Notes: generated by a model from the letters alone, not told the origin. Shown: positions 1 to 8,484, counted from the stretch's first letter. The stretch is 64,000 nt of DNA from Neoroseomonas oryzicola (GCF_012163135.1 NZ_JAAVUP010000001.1:620001-684000); one strand, 5' to 3'. Translations and numbers: made by a program.

Positions 1-1206
1 GTCCTCATCGTCGGTGGCGGCGTCGGCGGGCTGACGCTGGCGCTGTCCCTGCATGAGCGCGGCATTCCCTGCCGGGTCTTCGAGGCCGCGTCGGAGGTGA
101 AGCCGCTCGGGGTCGGCATCAACACCCTGCCCCATGCGATCCGCGAGCTCGCGGCGCTCGGCCTGCTGCCGGCACTGGATGCGGTGGCGGTGCGGACGCG
201 GGAGCTGCGCTACCTCAACCGCTTCGGCCAGGAGATCTGGGTCGAGCCGCGCGGCACCTGGGCCGGGCACGAGGTGCCGCAATTCTCCATCCATCGCGGC
301 CACCTGCACGCCGTGCTGTGGCAGGCGGCGCTGGAACGCCTCGGGCCCGAGGCGCTCGTCACCGGCGCGCGCCTGGCCGGCTTCGAGCAGGACGGGTCCG
401 GCGTGACGGCGCGCTTCGCCGATGGGCGCAGCGCGCGCGGCGAGGTGCTGGTCGGCGCCGACGGCATCCATTCCGTGCTGCGCGCGACGCTCCACCCCGA
501 GGATGGCGGCATCCGCTGGAACGGCATCCAGATGTGGCGCGGCGCGATCGACTGGCCGGAATTCGAAGGCGGCGACACCATGATCGTCGCCGGCGACATG
601 ACGGAGAAGCTGGTCCTCTACCCTATCGCCGCCGGGTCCACGCCCGGCACGCGGCTGACCAACTGGGTCGTCTGCGCGCAGATCGGCGATGCGACGAAGC
701 CGCCACCGCGGCGCGAGGACTGGTCCCGGCCCGGCCGGATCGAGGAAGTGCTGCCGCATGTCGCGCGCTTCCGCATTCCCTTCCTCGACGTCGAGGCGCT
801 GGTGCGCGCGACGCCCGAGTTCTGGGAATACCCGATGTGCGACCGCGACCCCCTGCCGTGGTGGACGCAGGGCCGCGTGACGCTGCTCGGCGACGCGGCG
901 CATCCGATGTATCCGGTAGGATCGAATGGCGCGTCCCAGGCGGTGCTGGATGCGCGCTGCCTCGCGGGGCTGCTGGCCGGGCCCGATCCGGTCGCCGCCC
1001 TGGCGGCGTATGAGGCCGACCGGCTGCCCAAGACCGCCGAGATCGTGCGCAGCAACCGCAAGGGCGGCCCCGAGCGCGTGGTCGATGTCGTGTCCGAACG
1101 TGCGCCGGACGGCTTCGCTCGGCTCGAGGACGTGATCGCGCGGGAGGAGCTCGCCGCCATCGCCGGCGGCTATGCGCGCATGGCGGGATTCGCCGCGCCT
1201 CGGTGA
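1..1206 (+). CDS. FAD-dependent monooxygenase (5' end outside window)
   Basis: Group A flavoprotein hydroxylase of the UbiH/PhzS type, expected to hydroxylate an aromatic or polyketide-like substrate with NAD(P)H and O2. The reading frame is open from base 1 and already shows the dinucleotide-binding motif (VGGGVGGLTLALSL) in the first 20 codons, so only a few N-terminal residues are missing. The second FAD motif GRVTLLGDAAHPM lies near codon 290 and is followed by GSNGASQAVLDA, as usual in this family. A DG motif (VGADGIHSVLR) sits in the middle. The ATG at 97 would remove the FAD loop and is not the real start. Substrate unknown. The next gene is a small DUF1127 protein 75 bases downstream. 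Confidence 0.85.
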   Translation, partial: VLIVGGGVGGLTLALSLHERGIPCRVFEAASEVKPLGVGINTLPHAIRELAALGLLPALDAVAVRTRELRYLNRFGQEIWVEPRGTWAGHEVPQFSIHRGHLHAVLWQAALERLGPEALVTGARLAGFEQDGSGVTARFADGRSARGEVLVGADGIHSVLRATLHPEDGGIRWNGIQMWRGAIDWPEFEGGDTMIVAGDMTEKLVLYPIAAGSTPGTRLTNWVVCAQIGDATKPPPRREDWSRPGRIEEVLPHVARFRIPFLDVEALVRATPEFWEYPMCDRDPLPWWTQGRVTLLGDAAHPMYPVGSNGASQAVLDARCLAGLLAGPDPVAALAAYEADRLPKTAEIVRSNRKGGPERVVDVVSERAPDGFARLEDVIAREELAAIAGGYARMAGFAAPR

Positions 1207-1281
1207 CGCCATGCTTCGGCCGCCTCCGCACCATGGGCGGAGGCGACCACGCCATCCTGACGCCGGCTGAAGGAGCGCAGG

Positions 1282-1491
1282 ATGACCACTCGGAGCGGAA
1301 GCTGGATCGCGATGCCGCCGCAACCGCTGGATGGCGTGCTGCCGCAACTGCTGGCGGTCATCGCCGCGGCGCTGGAACGGCGTCGGCAGCGCGAGCGTCT
1401 TGCCGCCCTCGACCCGCGCCTGCTGCGCGACATCGGTGTCTCGGTCGAGGAAGCCTGGCGGGAATCACGCCGACCCTTCTGGCAGCGATGA
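1282..1491 (+). CDS. DUF1127 domain small protein
   Basis: A 69-residue arginine-rich protein whose C-terminal half (LAALDPRLLRDIGVS, residues about 40-54) is the DUF1127 signature common in alphaproteobacteria. Family members have been linked to RNA turnover and to phosphate or stress physiology, but no role can be assigned here. The start is supported by AAGGAG six bases before the ATG. The N-terminal half (VLPQLLAVIAAALERRR) forms an amphipathic helix. Confidence 0.8.
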   Translation: MTTRSGSWIAMPPQPLDGVLPQLLAVIAAALERRRQRERLAALDPRLLRDIGVSVEEAWRESRRPFWQR

Positions 1492-1558
1492 TGCGACCCG
1501 CCCCCTTTCCGCGGCGCCGCGCTGCGCGCAGCATGCGCCGCCTGAAGGAGGAAGCGGA

Positions 1559-2332
1559 ATGGTAGGACGCATGGATGTGCGGCGCTCGCATGATGGGCGC
1601 GTCGCGCATGTGGCGGTGGATCACGACGCCAAGCTCAACACGCTGAACCCCGACCTGATGCGCGATTTCGCGGCGACCTTCGCCGCGCTCGGCCAGGACG
1701 AGGGGCTGCGCGCCGTGGTGCTGACCGGCGCCGGCCCGCGCGCCTTCATCGGCGGCGCCGACATCTCCGTCATGGCCGCGGTGGACAGCGAAGCGCAGGG
1801 CGAGGCCTTCATCCGCCTGGTCCATGGCTGCTGCCGCGCGGTGCGCGACTGCCCCGTGCCGGTGATCGCGCGGGTGAATGGCTGGTGCCTCGGAGCGGGG
1901 CTCGAGATCGCCGCCGCCTGCGACCTGCGCATCGCCGCCGACGTCGCGAAGTTCGGCATGCCGGAGGTGCGCGTCGGCATTCCCTCGGTCGTCGAAGCCG
2001 CGCTCCTGCCGGGATTGATCGGCTGGGGCCGCACGCGGCGCCTGCTGCTGCTCGCCGAGACGATCACCGCCGCCAGGGCGCTGGAATGGGGCCTCGTTGA
2101 ACGCGTGGCCCCGCCGGGATTGCTCGACGCCGCCGTCGAAGAGTGGATCGACATGCTGCTCGAAGCCGGCCCTCACGCCATCCGGTCGCAGAAGGCGCTC
2201 ATCCGTCGGTGGGAGGATCTCTCGATCACCGAAGGCATCGCCGCCGGGATCGAAGCCTTCGCGGCGTCGTGGAAGACCGAGGAACCGCGGCGGATGCTTG
2301 GCGGGTTCATGGAACGCAAGGCGAAGACGTAG
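1559..2332 (+). CDS. Enoyl-CoA hydratase/isomerase family protein
   Basis: A crotonase-fold protein of 257 residues, predicted to hydrate or isomerise an acyl-CoA thioester in the cytosol. The oxyanion-hole segment GGADIS (about residue 65) and [12 protein letters not shown] (about 105-120) are present. Both glutamates corresponding to the catalytic pair of classical hydratases are kept, one in GAGLEIA and one in [12 protein letters not shown]. The start is chosen because AGGAGG lies seven bases upstream. The frame is open further upstream, but that extension is only arginine/proline-rich shadow sequence. No fatty-acid operon surrounds it, so the substrate is unknown. Confidence 0.88.
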   Translation: MVGRMDVRRSHDGRVAHVAVDHDAKLNTLNPDLMRDFAATFAALGQDEGLRAVVLTGAGPRAFIGGADISVMAAVDSEAQGEAFIRLVHGCCRAVRDCPVPVIARVNGWCLGAGLEIAAACDLRIAADVAKFGMPEVRVGIPSVVEAALLPGLIGWGRTRRLLLLAETITAARALEWGLVERVAPPGLLDAAVEEWIDMLLEAGPHAIRSQKALIRRWEDLSITEGIAAGIEAFAASWKTEEPRRMLGGFMERKAKT

Positions 2333-2337
2333 CGCAC

Positions 2338-2369
2338 AAAAAAACGGAGAGGGGCTTTGCCCCTCTCCG
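2338..2369 (-). terminator. Rho-independent terminator of recA
   Basis: An 11-bp perfect GC-rich stem (2345-2355 with 2359-2369, 3-base loop) is followed on the minus strand by seven T residues (2344-2338). It lies 44 bases beyond the recA stop codon, and also just downstream of the convergent enoyl-CoA hydratase gene, for which it has no T-tract. Confidence 0.88.
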
Positions 2370-2381
2370 CGCCTCTCCCCA

Positions 2382-2403
2382 CCAAAGGCCGAAAGGCCTT
2401 TGG
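2382..2403. repeat. Second hairpin between recA and the terminator
   Basis: A perfect 9-bp inverted repeat, CCAAAGGCC/GGCCTTTGG with a 4-base loop (GAAA on plus). It stands directly in front of the recA terminator on the minus strand, so the recA mRNA would end in two tandem hairpins. It may protect the 3' end or help convergent termination. Confidence 0.6.
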
Positions 2404-2412
2404 AAACCGGGA

Positions 2413-3495
2413 CTACTCGGCGGCCAGCGGCTCGTCGTCCTCGCCGGCTTCACCGACCAGCATCTGCTCCGCGAGCAGGCCGGCCTGGCCACGGATGCGC
2501 TGCTCGATGGAATTCGCCATCTCGGCGTGGTCACGCAGGAACTGCTTGGCGTTCTCGCGGCCCTGGCCGATGCGCTGGCTGTCGCAGGAGAACCAGGCGC
2601 CCGACTTCTCGACCACATTGGCCTTCACGCCGAGGTCAATGAGTTCGCCGACCTTGCTGATACCCTCGCCATACATGATGTCGAACTCGACCTCGCGGAA
2701 CGGCGGGGCCATCTTGTTCTTCACCACCTTCACGCGGGTGTGGTTGCCCGTCACCTCGTCGCGTTCCTTGATCGCGCCGATGCGACGGATCTCCATGCGG
2801 ACCGAGGCGTAGAACTTCAGCGCATTGCCGCCCGTCGTGGTCTCCGGGTTGCCGAACATCACGCCGATCTTCAACCGGATCTGGTTGAGGAAGATCATCA
2901 GCGTGTTCGACTTGGCGACCGAGCCCGTCAGCTTGCGCAGCGCCTGGGACATCAGGCGGGCATGTAGGCCGACATGGCTGTCGCCCATCTCGCCTTCGAG
3001 TTCCGCCCGCGGCACGAGCGCGGCCACGGAATCCACCACCAGCACGTCGATCGCCCCCGACCGCACCAGCGTGTCCGCGATCTCGAGCGCCTGCTCGCCG
3101 GCGTCCGGCTGGCTGATCAGCAGGTTGTCGACATCGACGCCGAGCTTCCTGGCATAGCCCGGGTCGAGCGCATGCTCGGCATCCACGAAGGCGCAGGTGC
3201 CGCCCTTCTTCTGCGCTTCCGCGATCACGTGCAGCGCCAGCGTCGTCTTGCCCGAGGATTCAGGCCCGTAGATCTCGACGATGCGGCCCTTGGGCAGGCC
3301 GCCGATGCCGAGCGCCAGGTCGAGGCCGAGCGAGCCGGTCGAGACGACCTCGATGTCGCCCTGCTGGGACTGCTTGGCGCCGAGGCGCATGATCGAGCCC
3401 TTGCCGAAGGCCCGCTCGATCTGGCTCAGCGCGGCGTCCAGCGCCTTTCCCTTGTCCATGCCCTTCCCCCGCTCCAGCGAAGATTTATCAACCAT
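2413..3495 (-). CDS. recA: Recombinase RecA
   Basis: RecA forms the filament on single-stranded DNA that drives homologous recombination and triggers LexA self-cleavage. The 360-residue length is normal. Walker [10 protein letters not shown] is at residues 77-85, Walker B-type [11 protein letters not shown] near 156, loop L1 ([13 protein letters not shown]) near 170 and the L2 segment [14 protein letters not shown] near 217. The C-terminus is acidic ([12 protein letters not shown]), as usual. Met1 has GGGGGA about nine bases upstream; Met13 ([11 protein letters not shown], start at 3459) matches the usual alphaproteobacterial N-terminus and is an alternative. The gene has its own SOS-box leader, separating it from the kinase gene upstream on the same strand. 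Confidence 0.97.
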   Translation of the reverse strand: MVDKSSLERGKGMDKGKALDAALSQIERAFGKGSIMRLGAKQSQQGDIEVVSTGSLGLDLALGIGGLPKGRIVEIYGPESSGKTTLALHVIAEAQKKGGTCAFVDAEHALDPGYARKLGVDVDNLLISQPDAGEQALEIADTLVRSGAIDVLVVDSVAALVPRAELEGEMGDSHVGLHARLMSQALRKLTGSVAKSNTLMIFLNQIRLKIGVMFGNPETTTGGNALKFYASVRMEIRRIGAIKERDEVTGNHTRVKVVKNKMAPPFREVEFDIMYGEGISKVGELIDLGVKANVVEKSGAWFSCDSQRIGQGRENAKQFLRDHAEMANSIEQRIRGQAGLLAEQMLVGEAGEDDEPLAAE

Positions 3496-3550
3496 AACGA
3501 GAATTCCCCCAGACGTCTATCGCCAACAGATAAAGGGCCTCGGGGAGTCG

Positions 3551-3588
3551 CCCGTCATGCCCGGACCGCCCCACCCGCGCATGACGGG
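3551..3588. repeat. Long inverted repeat in the recA leader
   Basis: A perfect 10-bp inverted repeat, CCCGTCATGC (3551-3560) and GCATGACGGG (3579-3588), with an 18-base loop. It lies between the SOS box and the recA start codon, so it would fold in the 5' untranslated RNA if transcription begins near the box. No T-tract follows on either strand, which argues against a simple terminator for the upstream kinase gene. Confidence 0.6.
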
Positions 3589-3635
3589 GCGATTCGGTGC
3601 AAGCGAAGGATGCGCCAAAGCCAGGGCGCCATCAA

Positions 3636-3650
3636 GAACATATTGAGAAC
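3636..3650 (-). promoter_or_regulatory. LexA (SOS) box of recA
   Basis: The sequence GAACATATTGAGAAC is a direct repeat GAAC-N7-GAAC, equal to GTTC-N7-GTTC on the recA strand. This is the established alphaproteobacterial LexA operator. It lies 141 bases upstream of the recA start and directly after the stop codon of the kinase gene. No confident -35/-10 pair could be assigned around it. Confidence 0.88.
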
Positions 3651-3651
3651 A

Positions 3652-5172
3652 TCACTCCGCGGCCGGGACGGCCTCGCCCACCGCCGCGACCAGATCCGCC
3701 ATGCGGAAGGGCTTTTCCAGGAAGCGGATGCCGAGGCCCGAAAGCCCCTCGCCGACCGTGCCCTCGGAATAGCCGGACACCAGGATCACCGGCAGGCCGG
3801 GACGTTCGTCCCGCAGCGCGCGGGCAAGCCCGATGCCGTCCATATCCCCCGGCATGGTCACGTCCGAGACCACCACGTCCGGCACGAAGCCCCCGGCAAT
3901 CGCATCCAGCGCGGCCTCCGCATCCTCGGCGACCTGCACCTCGTGCCCCGCGCCTTCCAGCGCGCGACGGGCGAGCAGGCGGATCGCCGGCTCGTCGTCC
4001 ACCAGCAGCACACGGTGCCGCGCCTCGGCGGCCGGCTTCGGTGCGGTGGCGACCTCGCGCGTTGCCGCCACCACGCCCTGCGCCGCGGGGAACCACAGCC
4101 GGAACACCGTCCCCTGCCCCGCACCAGGCGCCACCGACACATGCCCGGCCGACTGACGCATGATGCCGAGCACGGTCGACAGCCCGAGCCCCGTGCCGCC
4201 CTGCCCGCGCCGCGTCGTGAAGAAGGGTTCGAAGACGTGCGGCAGGATCTCGGGCGCGATGCCGCGCCCTTCGTCGGAGACCGAGAGCACCACCCATTCG
4301 CCAGGCGCGATCACGGATCCCTGCGCGACCTCCTCGGAGGGCAGCGCGTGCGTCGCGACGGCGATGCGGATGGTGCCGCCCTCGGCCATGGCCTCACGCG
4401 CATTCACCACCAGGTTCACCAGCACCTGGTCGAGCTGCGCGAGATCGAAGCGCACCAGCGGCCCCGGCCGCGGCAGGTCGAGTTCCAGCACCTGCCGCGC
4501 CCCGCGCAGCTGCATCAGCAGCGGTTCCATCGCCGCCACCGCATCGCCCAGCGCGATCACCTGCGGCGCCAGCGTCTGGCGGCTGGCGAAGGCGAGCAGC
4601 TGCTTCACCAGCCGTGCGCCGCGCGCCGCGGCGTCGAGGATGCCCCGCAGGTCCTCCGCCGTCTCGCCCCCGCTGCGCGCCAGCGCCGCCTCCGCCGCGC
4701 CGGTGATGGCGGCGAGAAGGTTGTTGAAGTCGTGCGCCACCCCACCGGCGAGCTGACCCACGGTCTGCAGCCGCGCCCCTTCCTCGAGCTGTCGCTGCAT
4801 CCGCCGCCGCGCGGTCACGTCGACGACACGCATCAGCGCGCCGGGCTCGCCTCGCAGCGGACGGCACTGGACCTCCACCGCCGCATCGGGCGGCAGCGTC
4901 GGATCGGCGAGGCGCGCGGGCACCGCGGGCGGTGCCGGCGGGCCGGCAATCGCCGCGGCAACGGCTCCGGCCACCGCCGCGCGCGTTTCCTCGGTGAAGA
5001 GCGCGACCGCCGCGCCGCCCGTCTCCGGCGCCGCTCCCCCGCCGCACAGCGCCCAGAGCGCCGGATTGGCGAGGCGGATGCGCCCCTCCGTGTCCAGCAC
5101 GGCGAGCCCCGCCTCCTCCTCCGCCTCGAAGAGCCGGCCGAAATCCGCCGGGATGCGATCCGCTTCGCTCAC
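3652..5172 (-). CDS. CckA-like hybrid sensor histidine kinase
   Basis: A 506-residue hybrid kinase. A single PAS-like domain (about 12-118) is followed by the H-box LAGGVAHDFNNLL with phospho-acceptor His147, and by an ATPase domain with N-box LVNLVVNARE (252-260), G1 box SDEGRGI (299) and G2 GGTGLGLS (325). A C-terminal receiver domain starts at RHRVLLVDDE (386) with phospho-acceptor Asp437 and ends in FLEKPF. H-box and receiver resemble CckA, the kinase that feeds ChpT-CtrA and flagellar transcription in alphaproteobacteria. Unlike typical CckA it has no transmembrane segments and one PAS domain instead of two, so it should be cytosolic. The start overlaps the flhB stop by 4 bases (ATGA), which places it at the end of the flgB-flhB unit. 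Confidence 0.85.
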   Translation of the reverse strand: MSEADRIPADFGRLFEAEEEAGLAVLDTEGRIRLANPALWALCGGGAAPETGGAAVALFTEETRAAVAGAVAAAIAGPPAPPAVPARLADPTLPPDAAVEVQCRPLRGEPGALMRVVDVTARRRMQRQLEEGARLQTVGQLAGGVAHDFNNLLAAITGAAEAALARSGGETAEDLRGILDAAARGARLVKQLLAFASRQTLAPQVIALGDAVAAMEPLLMQLRGARQVLELDLPRPGPLVRFDLAQLDQVLVNLVVNAREAMAEGGTIRIAVATHALPSEEVAQGSVIAPGEWVVLSVSDEGRGIAPEILPHVFEPFFTTRRGQGGTGLGLSTVLGIMRQSAGHVSVAPGAGQGTVFRLWFPAAQGVVAATREVATAPKPAAEARHRVLLVDDEPAIRLLARRALEGAGHEVQVAEDAEAALDAIAGGFVPDVVVSDVTMPGDMDGIGLARALRDERPGLPVILVSGYSEGTVGEGLSGLGIRFLEKPFRMADLVAAVGEAVPAAE

Positions 5173-6233
5173 CCTGATCCTTCCCGCGATCCGAGACGCC
5201 AGACATAGGCGATGATCTCAGCCACGAGTTGATAATGCTCGGGCGCGATCTCCGCATCCAGGTCCACGCGGAACAGGGCCCGGGCGAGCGGCGGGTTGGA
5301 CACGATGGGCACGCCCGATTCCTCCGCGAGCGCACGGATGCGCGCCGCGACGGCATCCGCGCCCTTGGCGACGACGCGCGGGGCGGCGCTGGATCCCTTG
5401 TCATAGGCAAGCGCCACGGCGAAATGCGTCGGGTTGGTGATGACGACCGCCGCCTTGGGCACGGCGGCCATCATGCGCCCGCGCGCACGCTGCTGGCGCA
5501 ATTGCCGCAGGCGGCCCTTCACCTGCGGATCGCCCTCGCTCTCGCGCATTTCCTCGCGCAGGTCCTGGCGCGACATGCGCAGGCGATGCAGGTGCCGCCA
5601 GCGCACCCAGACCCAGTCGAGCACCGCGATCGCCGCGAAGGCTCCGAACGCGGCGAGGGCGAGGTCCAACGCCGCCCGCCCGCCGGCGGAGAGCAGCGCG
5701 CCGGCCGGTTGGCTCATCAGCGCAACCGCCCGCCCGGGATCGCCCGCCGCCCACCACAGCGCTGCGCCCACCAGGCCGAGCTTGATCAGCGTTCGGACGA
5801 GTTCGATCGCCGCATCCGTCCCGATGAGCCGCTTCAGCCCCGATCGCGGGCTGATGCGACTGGCCTGGGGCGCGATGGCCTTGGCGCTGACGGCAAGGCG
5901 CGTCTGCGCCAGCGTCGCCGCCACCGCCCCCGCCGCCGCCAGCCCCGCCACCGGCAGCAAGGCGAGCAGGCCGAGGCGCCCCATCTCGGCCGCACCGGGC
6001 AGCGCCTCGACCTCGTGCGCGCGGGCCATCAGCGCGCGCAGGCCACGCAGCATCTCCATCCCGAGCGAGGGCAGCCCGATCATCAGCCCGAGCACGCCGC
6101 CCGCCAGCGCGCCGAAGCCGGCGACCTCGCGGGACAGCGCGACATCGCCGTCCTCCCGCGCCTTCTCGAGCCGTCTTGGCGTTGCGGCTTCCGTGCGGTC
6201 CTCGGCCTCGGTGGCGCCGCCGTCCTCGGCCAT
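5169..6233 (-). CDS. flhB: Flagellar export switch protein FlhB
   Basis: Inner-membrane component of the flagellar type III export gate that switches substrate class from rod/hook to filament proteins. It has 354 residues. The N-terminus EDRTEAATPRRLEKAREDG is characteristic. Four hydrophobic segments lie between residues 40 and 210. The autocleavage motif NPTH is at 267-270 and followed by FAVALAYD; the cytoplasmic domain ends normally. It lies 3 bases after fliR and overlaps the kinase gene by 4 bases, so it is translated as part of one operon. Confidence 0.96.
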   Translation of the reverse strand: MAEDGGATEAEDRTEAATPRRLEKAREDGDVALSREVAGFGALAGGVLGLMIGLPSLGMEMLRGLRALMARAHEVEALPGAAEMGRLGLLALLPVAGLAAAGAVAATLAQTRLAVSAKAIAPQASRISPRSGLKRLIGTDAAIELVRTLIKLGLVGAALWWAAGDPGRAVALMSQPAGALLSAGGRAALDLALAAFGAFAAIAVLDWVWVRWRHLHRLRMSRQDLREEMRESEGDPQVKGRLRQLRQQRARGRMMAAVPKAAVVITNPTHFAVALAYDKGSSAAPRVVAKGADAVAARIRALAEESGVPIVSNPPLARALFRVDLDAEIAPEHYQLVAEIIAYVWRLGSREGSG

Positions 6234-6236
6234 GGA

Positions 6237-7013
6237 TCAGCGCAGGCCGGGCAGGTCGAGGAAGGCTGCGCGCGCCGCCTCGGCGAAGGCACCGATCAGC
6301 GCCGGCATCACCGCCGCGAGCAGGGCGAGCCCCAGCAACACCTGCCCGGGCACCGCGACGAAATAGACCTGCACCTGCGGCGCGATGCGCGACAGCAGGC
6401 CGAGCGCGACATTCACCAGGATCGCCGCCAGCACGAAGGGCGCGGCGAGTCGCAGCGCCAGCGCGAGGCTGGCGGTCGCGGCTTCCGCGAAGGCCTCGGC
6501 CGCCGGCCCCGCCGGGAAGGGATCGCCGACGGGGAACACCGCATAGGACTCGACGATCGCCCGCAGCGGAATGGCGTAGAGCCCCGTCGCCAGCACCACG
6601 ACGGTCGCGGCGAGCGACAGCATCCGCCCCGTCGCCGTGCCCGCCCCGCCCAGCGCCGGATCCGGCACCAGCGCCTGAGCGAGGCCCAGCAGCAGCGCGA
6701 TCGCCTGCCCCGCCACCGCCATCGCCATGGCGACCAGCCGCGCCAGGCCGCCCAGCCAGAGCCCAATCGCGACCTCGATCCCAATGAGCCGCACCGTTTC
6801 CGTCGCCGCATCCGGTGCCTGCGGCAGCCCCGGTGAGAGGCCCGGCAGCATCAGCACGACCAGCCCGAGGCCGAGGCCGAGCCGCACCGGCGCCGGCACC
6901 TCCTCCTCCCCCAAGCCGGGCAGCACCATCGCGGCCGCGCCGAGCCGCGCGAAGACCAGCACCGCCTGGAAGGCCAGCACCGGCAGGGCGGCGAGGAGGT
7001 CCGCCTCGCTCAC
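6237..7013 (-). CDS. fliR: Flagellar export gate protein FliR
   Basis: A 258-residue polytopic membrane protein, the normal size for FliR, part of the FliP5-Q4-R1 export channel. Recognisable parts are the N-terminal segment LLAALPVLAFQAVLVFARLG, the mid region LLGLAQALVPDPALGG and the C-terminal segment LLSRIAPQVQVYFVAVPGQ, the best-conserved stretch of the family. The start overlaps the fliQ stop by 4 bases. Confidence 0.94.
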   Translation of the reverse strand: MSEADLLAALPVLAFQAVLVFARLGAAAMVLPGLGEEEVPAPVRLGLGLGLVVLMLPGLSPGLPQAPDAATETVRLIGIEVAIGLWLGGLARLVAMAMAVAGQAIALLLGLAQALVPDPALGGAGTATGRMLSLAATVVVLATGLYAIPLRAIVESYAVFPVGDPFPAGPAAEAFAEAATASLALALRLAAPFVLAAILVNVALGLLSRIAPQVQVYFVAVPGQVLLGLALLAAVMPALIGAFAEAARAAFLDLPGLR

Positions 7014-7279
7014 CCCTTGAGTCCGACCTGCACCACCGCGTCGAACAGGCTGGCGGCATAGCCGCGCAGCACGCCGGCCATGAAGGGCCCCAGCATCAGC
7101 ATCGCGGCCGCGAGCACGAGCAGCTTCGGCAGGAAGGCGAGCGTCGCCTCGTTGACCTGCGTCAGCGCCTGCAGCACGGCGATGACCAGGCCGACCACCA
7201 GCATCAGCACGAGGATCGGCCCGCCCACCTGCAGGCTGACCAGCAGCGCCTCCCGCGCGGCGAGCGCGACCTCGTTCAC
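7010..7279 (-). CDS. fliQ: Flagellar export gate protein FliQ
   Basis: An 89-residue protein with two transmembrane helices (about 16-38 and 52-74), as expected of FliQ. The segments AREALLVSLQVGGPILV and ALTQVNEATLAFLPKLL match the conserved parts of the family. It sits 7 bases after fliE and overlaps fliR by 4 bases. Confidence 0.94.
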   Translation of the reverse strand: MNEVALAAREALLVSLQVGGPILVLMLVVGLVIAVLQALTQVNEATLAFLPKLLVLAAAMLMLGPFMAGVLRGYAASLFDAVVQVGLKG

Positions 7280-7286
7280 CGCGCCC

Positions 7287-7586
7287 TCAGATCGGCATCC
7301 GCATCACGTCCTGGTAGGCGGCGACGACGCGGTCGCGCACCGCGACGGCGGTCTGCAGCGTCAGTTCCGCGCGCCCGACCGCGAGCACGACATCGGTCAC
7401 GCTGCCCTCCCCGGTCAGCGCGCGACTGGTCGCGGCATCGGCGTTGCGGCCGACCTCCACCGCCTGGTCGACGGCGCGGGCGAGCGCGGCCCCGAAACCG
7501 CCAGCCGGGGCGGACTGCGCCTGCGGCAACGCATCCGCCGCGCGATAGGCCGCGGCGACGCCGGCCGGGGCAAGCGCCAAGGTCAT
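7287..7586 (-). CDS. fliE: Flagellar hook-basal body protein FliE
   Basis: A 99-residue protein that joins the MS ring to the proximal rod. The C-terminal family signature is clear: VGRAELTLQTAVAVRDRVVAAYQDVMRMPI region, ending in the near-invariant YQDVMRMPI. The N-terminal third is alanine-rich. It overlaps flgC by 4 bases, the usual order flgB-flgC-fliE. Confidence 0.93.
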   Translation of the reverse strand: MTLALAPAGVAAAYRAADALPQAQSAPAGGFGAALARAVDQAVEVGRNADAATSRALTGEGSVTDVVLAVGRAELTLQTAVAVRDRVVAAYQDVMRMPI

Positions 7587-7993
7587 GCGCGCAGCGCCTC
7601 GATCGTGCGGGTCAGCATGCCGCGGGTCACCTCGAGCACCGAGAGATTCGCGGCGTAGGTCCGCTGCGCCTCCCGCATGTCCATCGTCTCGACCAGGCTG
7701 TCGACGTTGGGCACGCGGACATAGCCGCGCGCATCGGCCGCGGGGTGGGACGGATCGTGCCGTACCGGGAAATCCCCGGCCGCGGTGCCGACGCGCGCGA
7801 CGCGCAGCGTCGAGACGCCAAGTTCCCGGTCCATCTGATTGCGGAAGGTGACGGTCTTGCGCCGGTAGGGATCCGCACCCGGCGTCTCCCCAGTGCTGTC
7901 GCGATTTGCGAGGTTCTCGGCCACCACGCGCAGGCGGGTCGCCTGCGCCTGCATGCCGGCGGCGGAGATGCGGAGCGCGCGATCGAGGTCCAT
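7583..7993 (-). CDS. flgC: Proximal rod protein FlgC
   Basis: A 136-residue rod protein. It starts with the flagellar rod-type N-terminal helix (ISAAGMQAQATRLRVVAENLANRDS, residues about 9-33) and carries the FlgC-typical GYVRVPNVDSLVETMDMREAQR region at about 90-110. A C-terminal heptad-type helix follows. The N- and C-terminal helices pair in the assembled rod. It lies 12 bases after flgB. Confidence 0.95.
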   Translation of the reverse strand: MDLDRALRISAAGMQAQATRLRVVAENLANRDSTGETPGADPYRRKTVTFRNQMDRELGVSTLRVARVGTAAGDFPVRHDPSHPAADARGYVRVPNVDSLVETMDMREAQRTYAANLSVLEVTRGMLTRTIEALRA

Positions 7994-8005
7994 CGTCCTG
8001 CCCCC

Positions 8006-8398
8006 TTACGAATTGCGCCCGAGCGCGGTGCGGAACAGCCCGAGGTAGCGGCGGTGCAGCCCGATCGCGAGGGCGTGCGCCGTCTCGGTATCGGCGATGC
8101 GCAGCGCCTCCCGGTCCAGCGCGACACCGTTGCCGTCCATCGTCGTCTCGGGCAGGCGGCGTTCACGCTGCACGCGGGCATCGCCTTCGCCGGATGTCAG
8201 GTGGCGCGGATCGGTCCGCCGCAGCGCGCCGGCCGGCTGCGCGGCAACGAGGCTCTCGGCGAAGGGCCGGACGTCGGAGGGCCGGTAGCCCGGCGTATCG
8301 GCATTCGCGACGTTCTGCGCCAGGACGCGTTGCCGCGCGTCAAGCCAGCGCAGGCGCGCTTCCGCGAGGGCGACGGGTCCGGTGCGGGTCGGGTCCAT
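8006..8398 (-). CDS. flgB: Proximal rod protein FlgB
   Basis: A 130-residue rod protein at the head of the minus-strand operon. The motif LDARQRVLAQNVANADTPGYR near residues 19-38 is the rod-protein signature. I chose the ATG at 8398 because it gives the usual FlgB length. A longer frame begins at a TTG at 8449 (147 residues), but those extra residues run into the divergent promoter region. No strong ribosome-binding site is seen before either start. Confidence 0.92.
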   Translation of the reverse strand: MDPTRTGPVALAEARLRWLDARQRVLAQNVANADTPGYRPSDVRPFAESLVAAQPAGALRRTDPRHLTSGEGDARVQRERRLPETTMDGNGVALDREALRIADTETAHALAIGLHRRYLGLFRTALGRNS

Positions 8399-8430
8399 GG
8401 CCAAGGGCTCGCACGCCGGCGCCCAAGGAT

Positions 8431-8463
8431 CGGTTAACGCGGCCGACAACCGTGCGGTAACCG
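8431..8463. promoter_or_regulatory. Repeated TAACCG-type half-sites in the flgB/fliO divergent promoter
   Basis: CGGTTA (8431-8436) and TAACCG (8458-8463) form an inverted repeat with a 21-base spacer. A near copy, CAACCG (8447-8452), lies exactly 11 bases before the second half. The cluster is in the only gap between the flgB operon and the oppositely oriented fliO-fliP unit. No sigma-54 site is present here, so these repeats may bind a regulator controlling both directions. The binding protein is unknown. Confidence 0.4.
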
Positions 8464-8484
8464 GACCCGGCCTTCACTGCGCCG

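Noticed and set aside
2974-5208. 744-codon plus-strand open frame across recA and the kinase gene
   Set aside because: Runs antisense through two unmistakable genes and the recA control region; no family resemblance.
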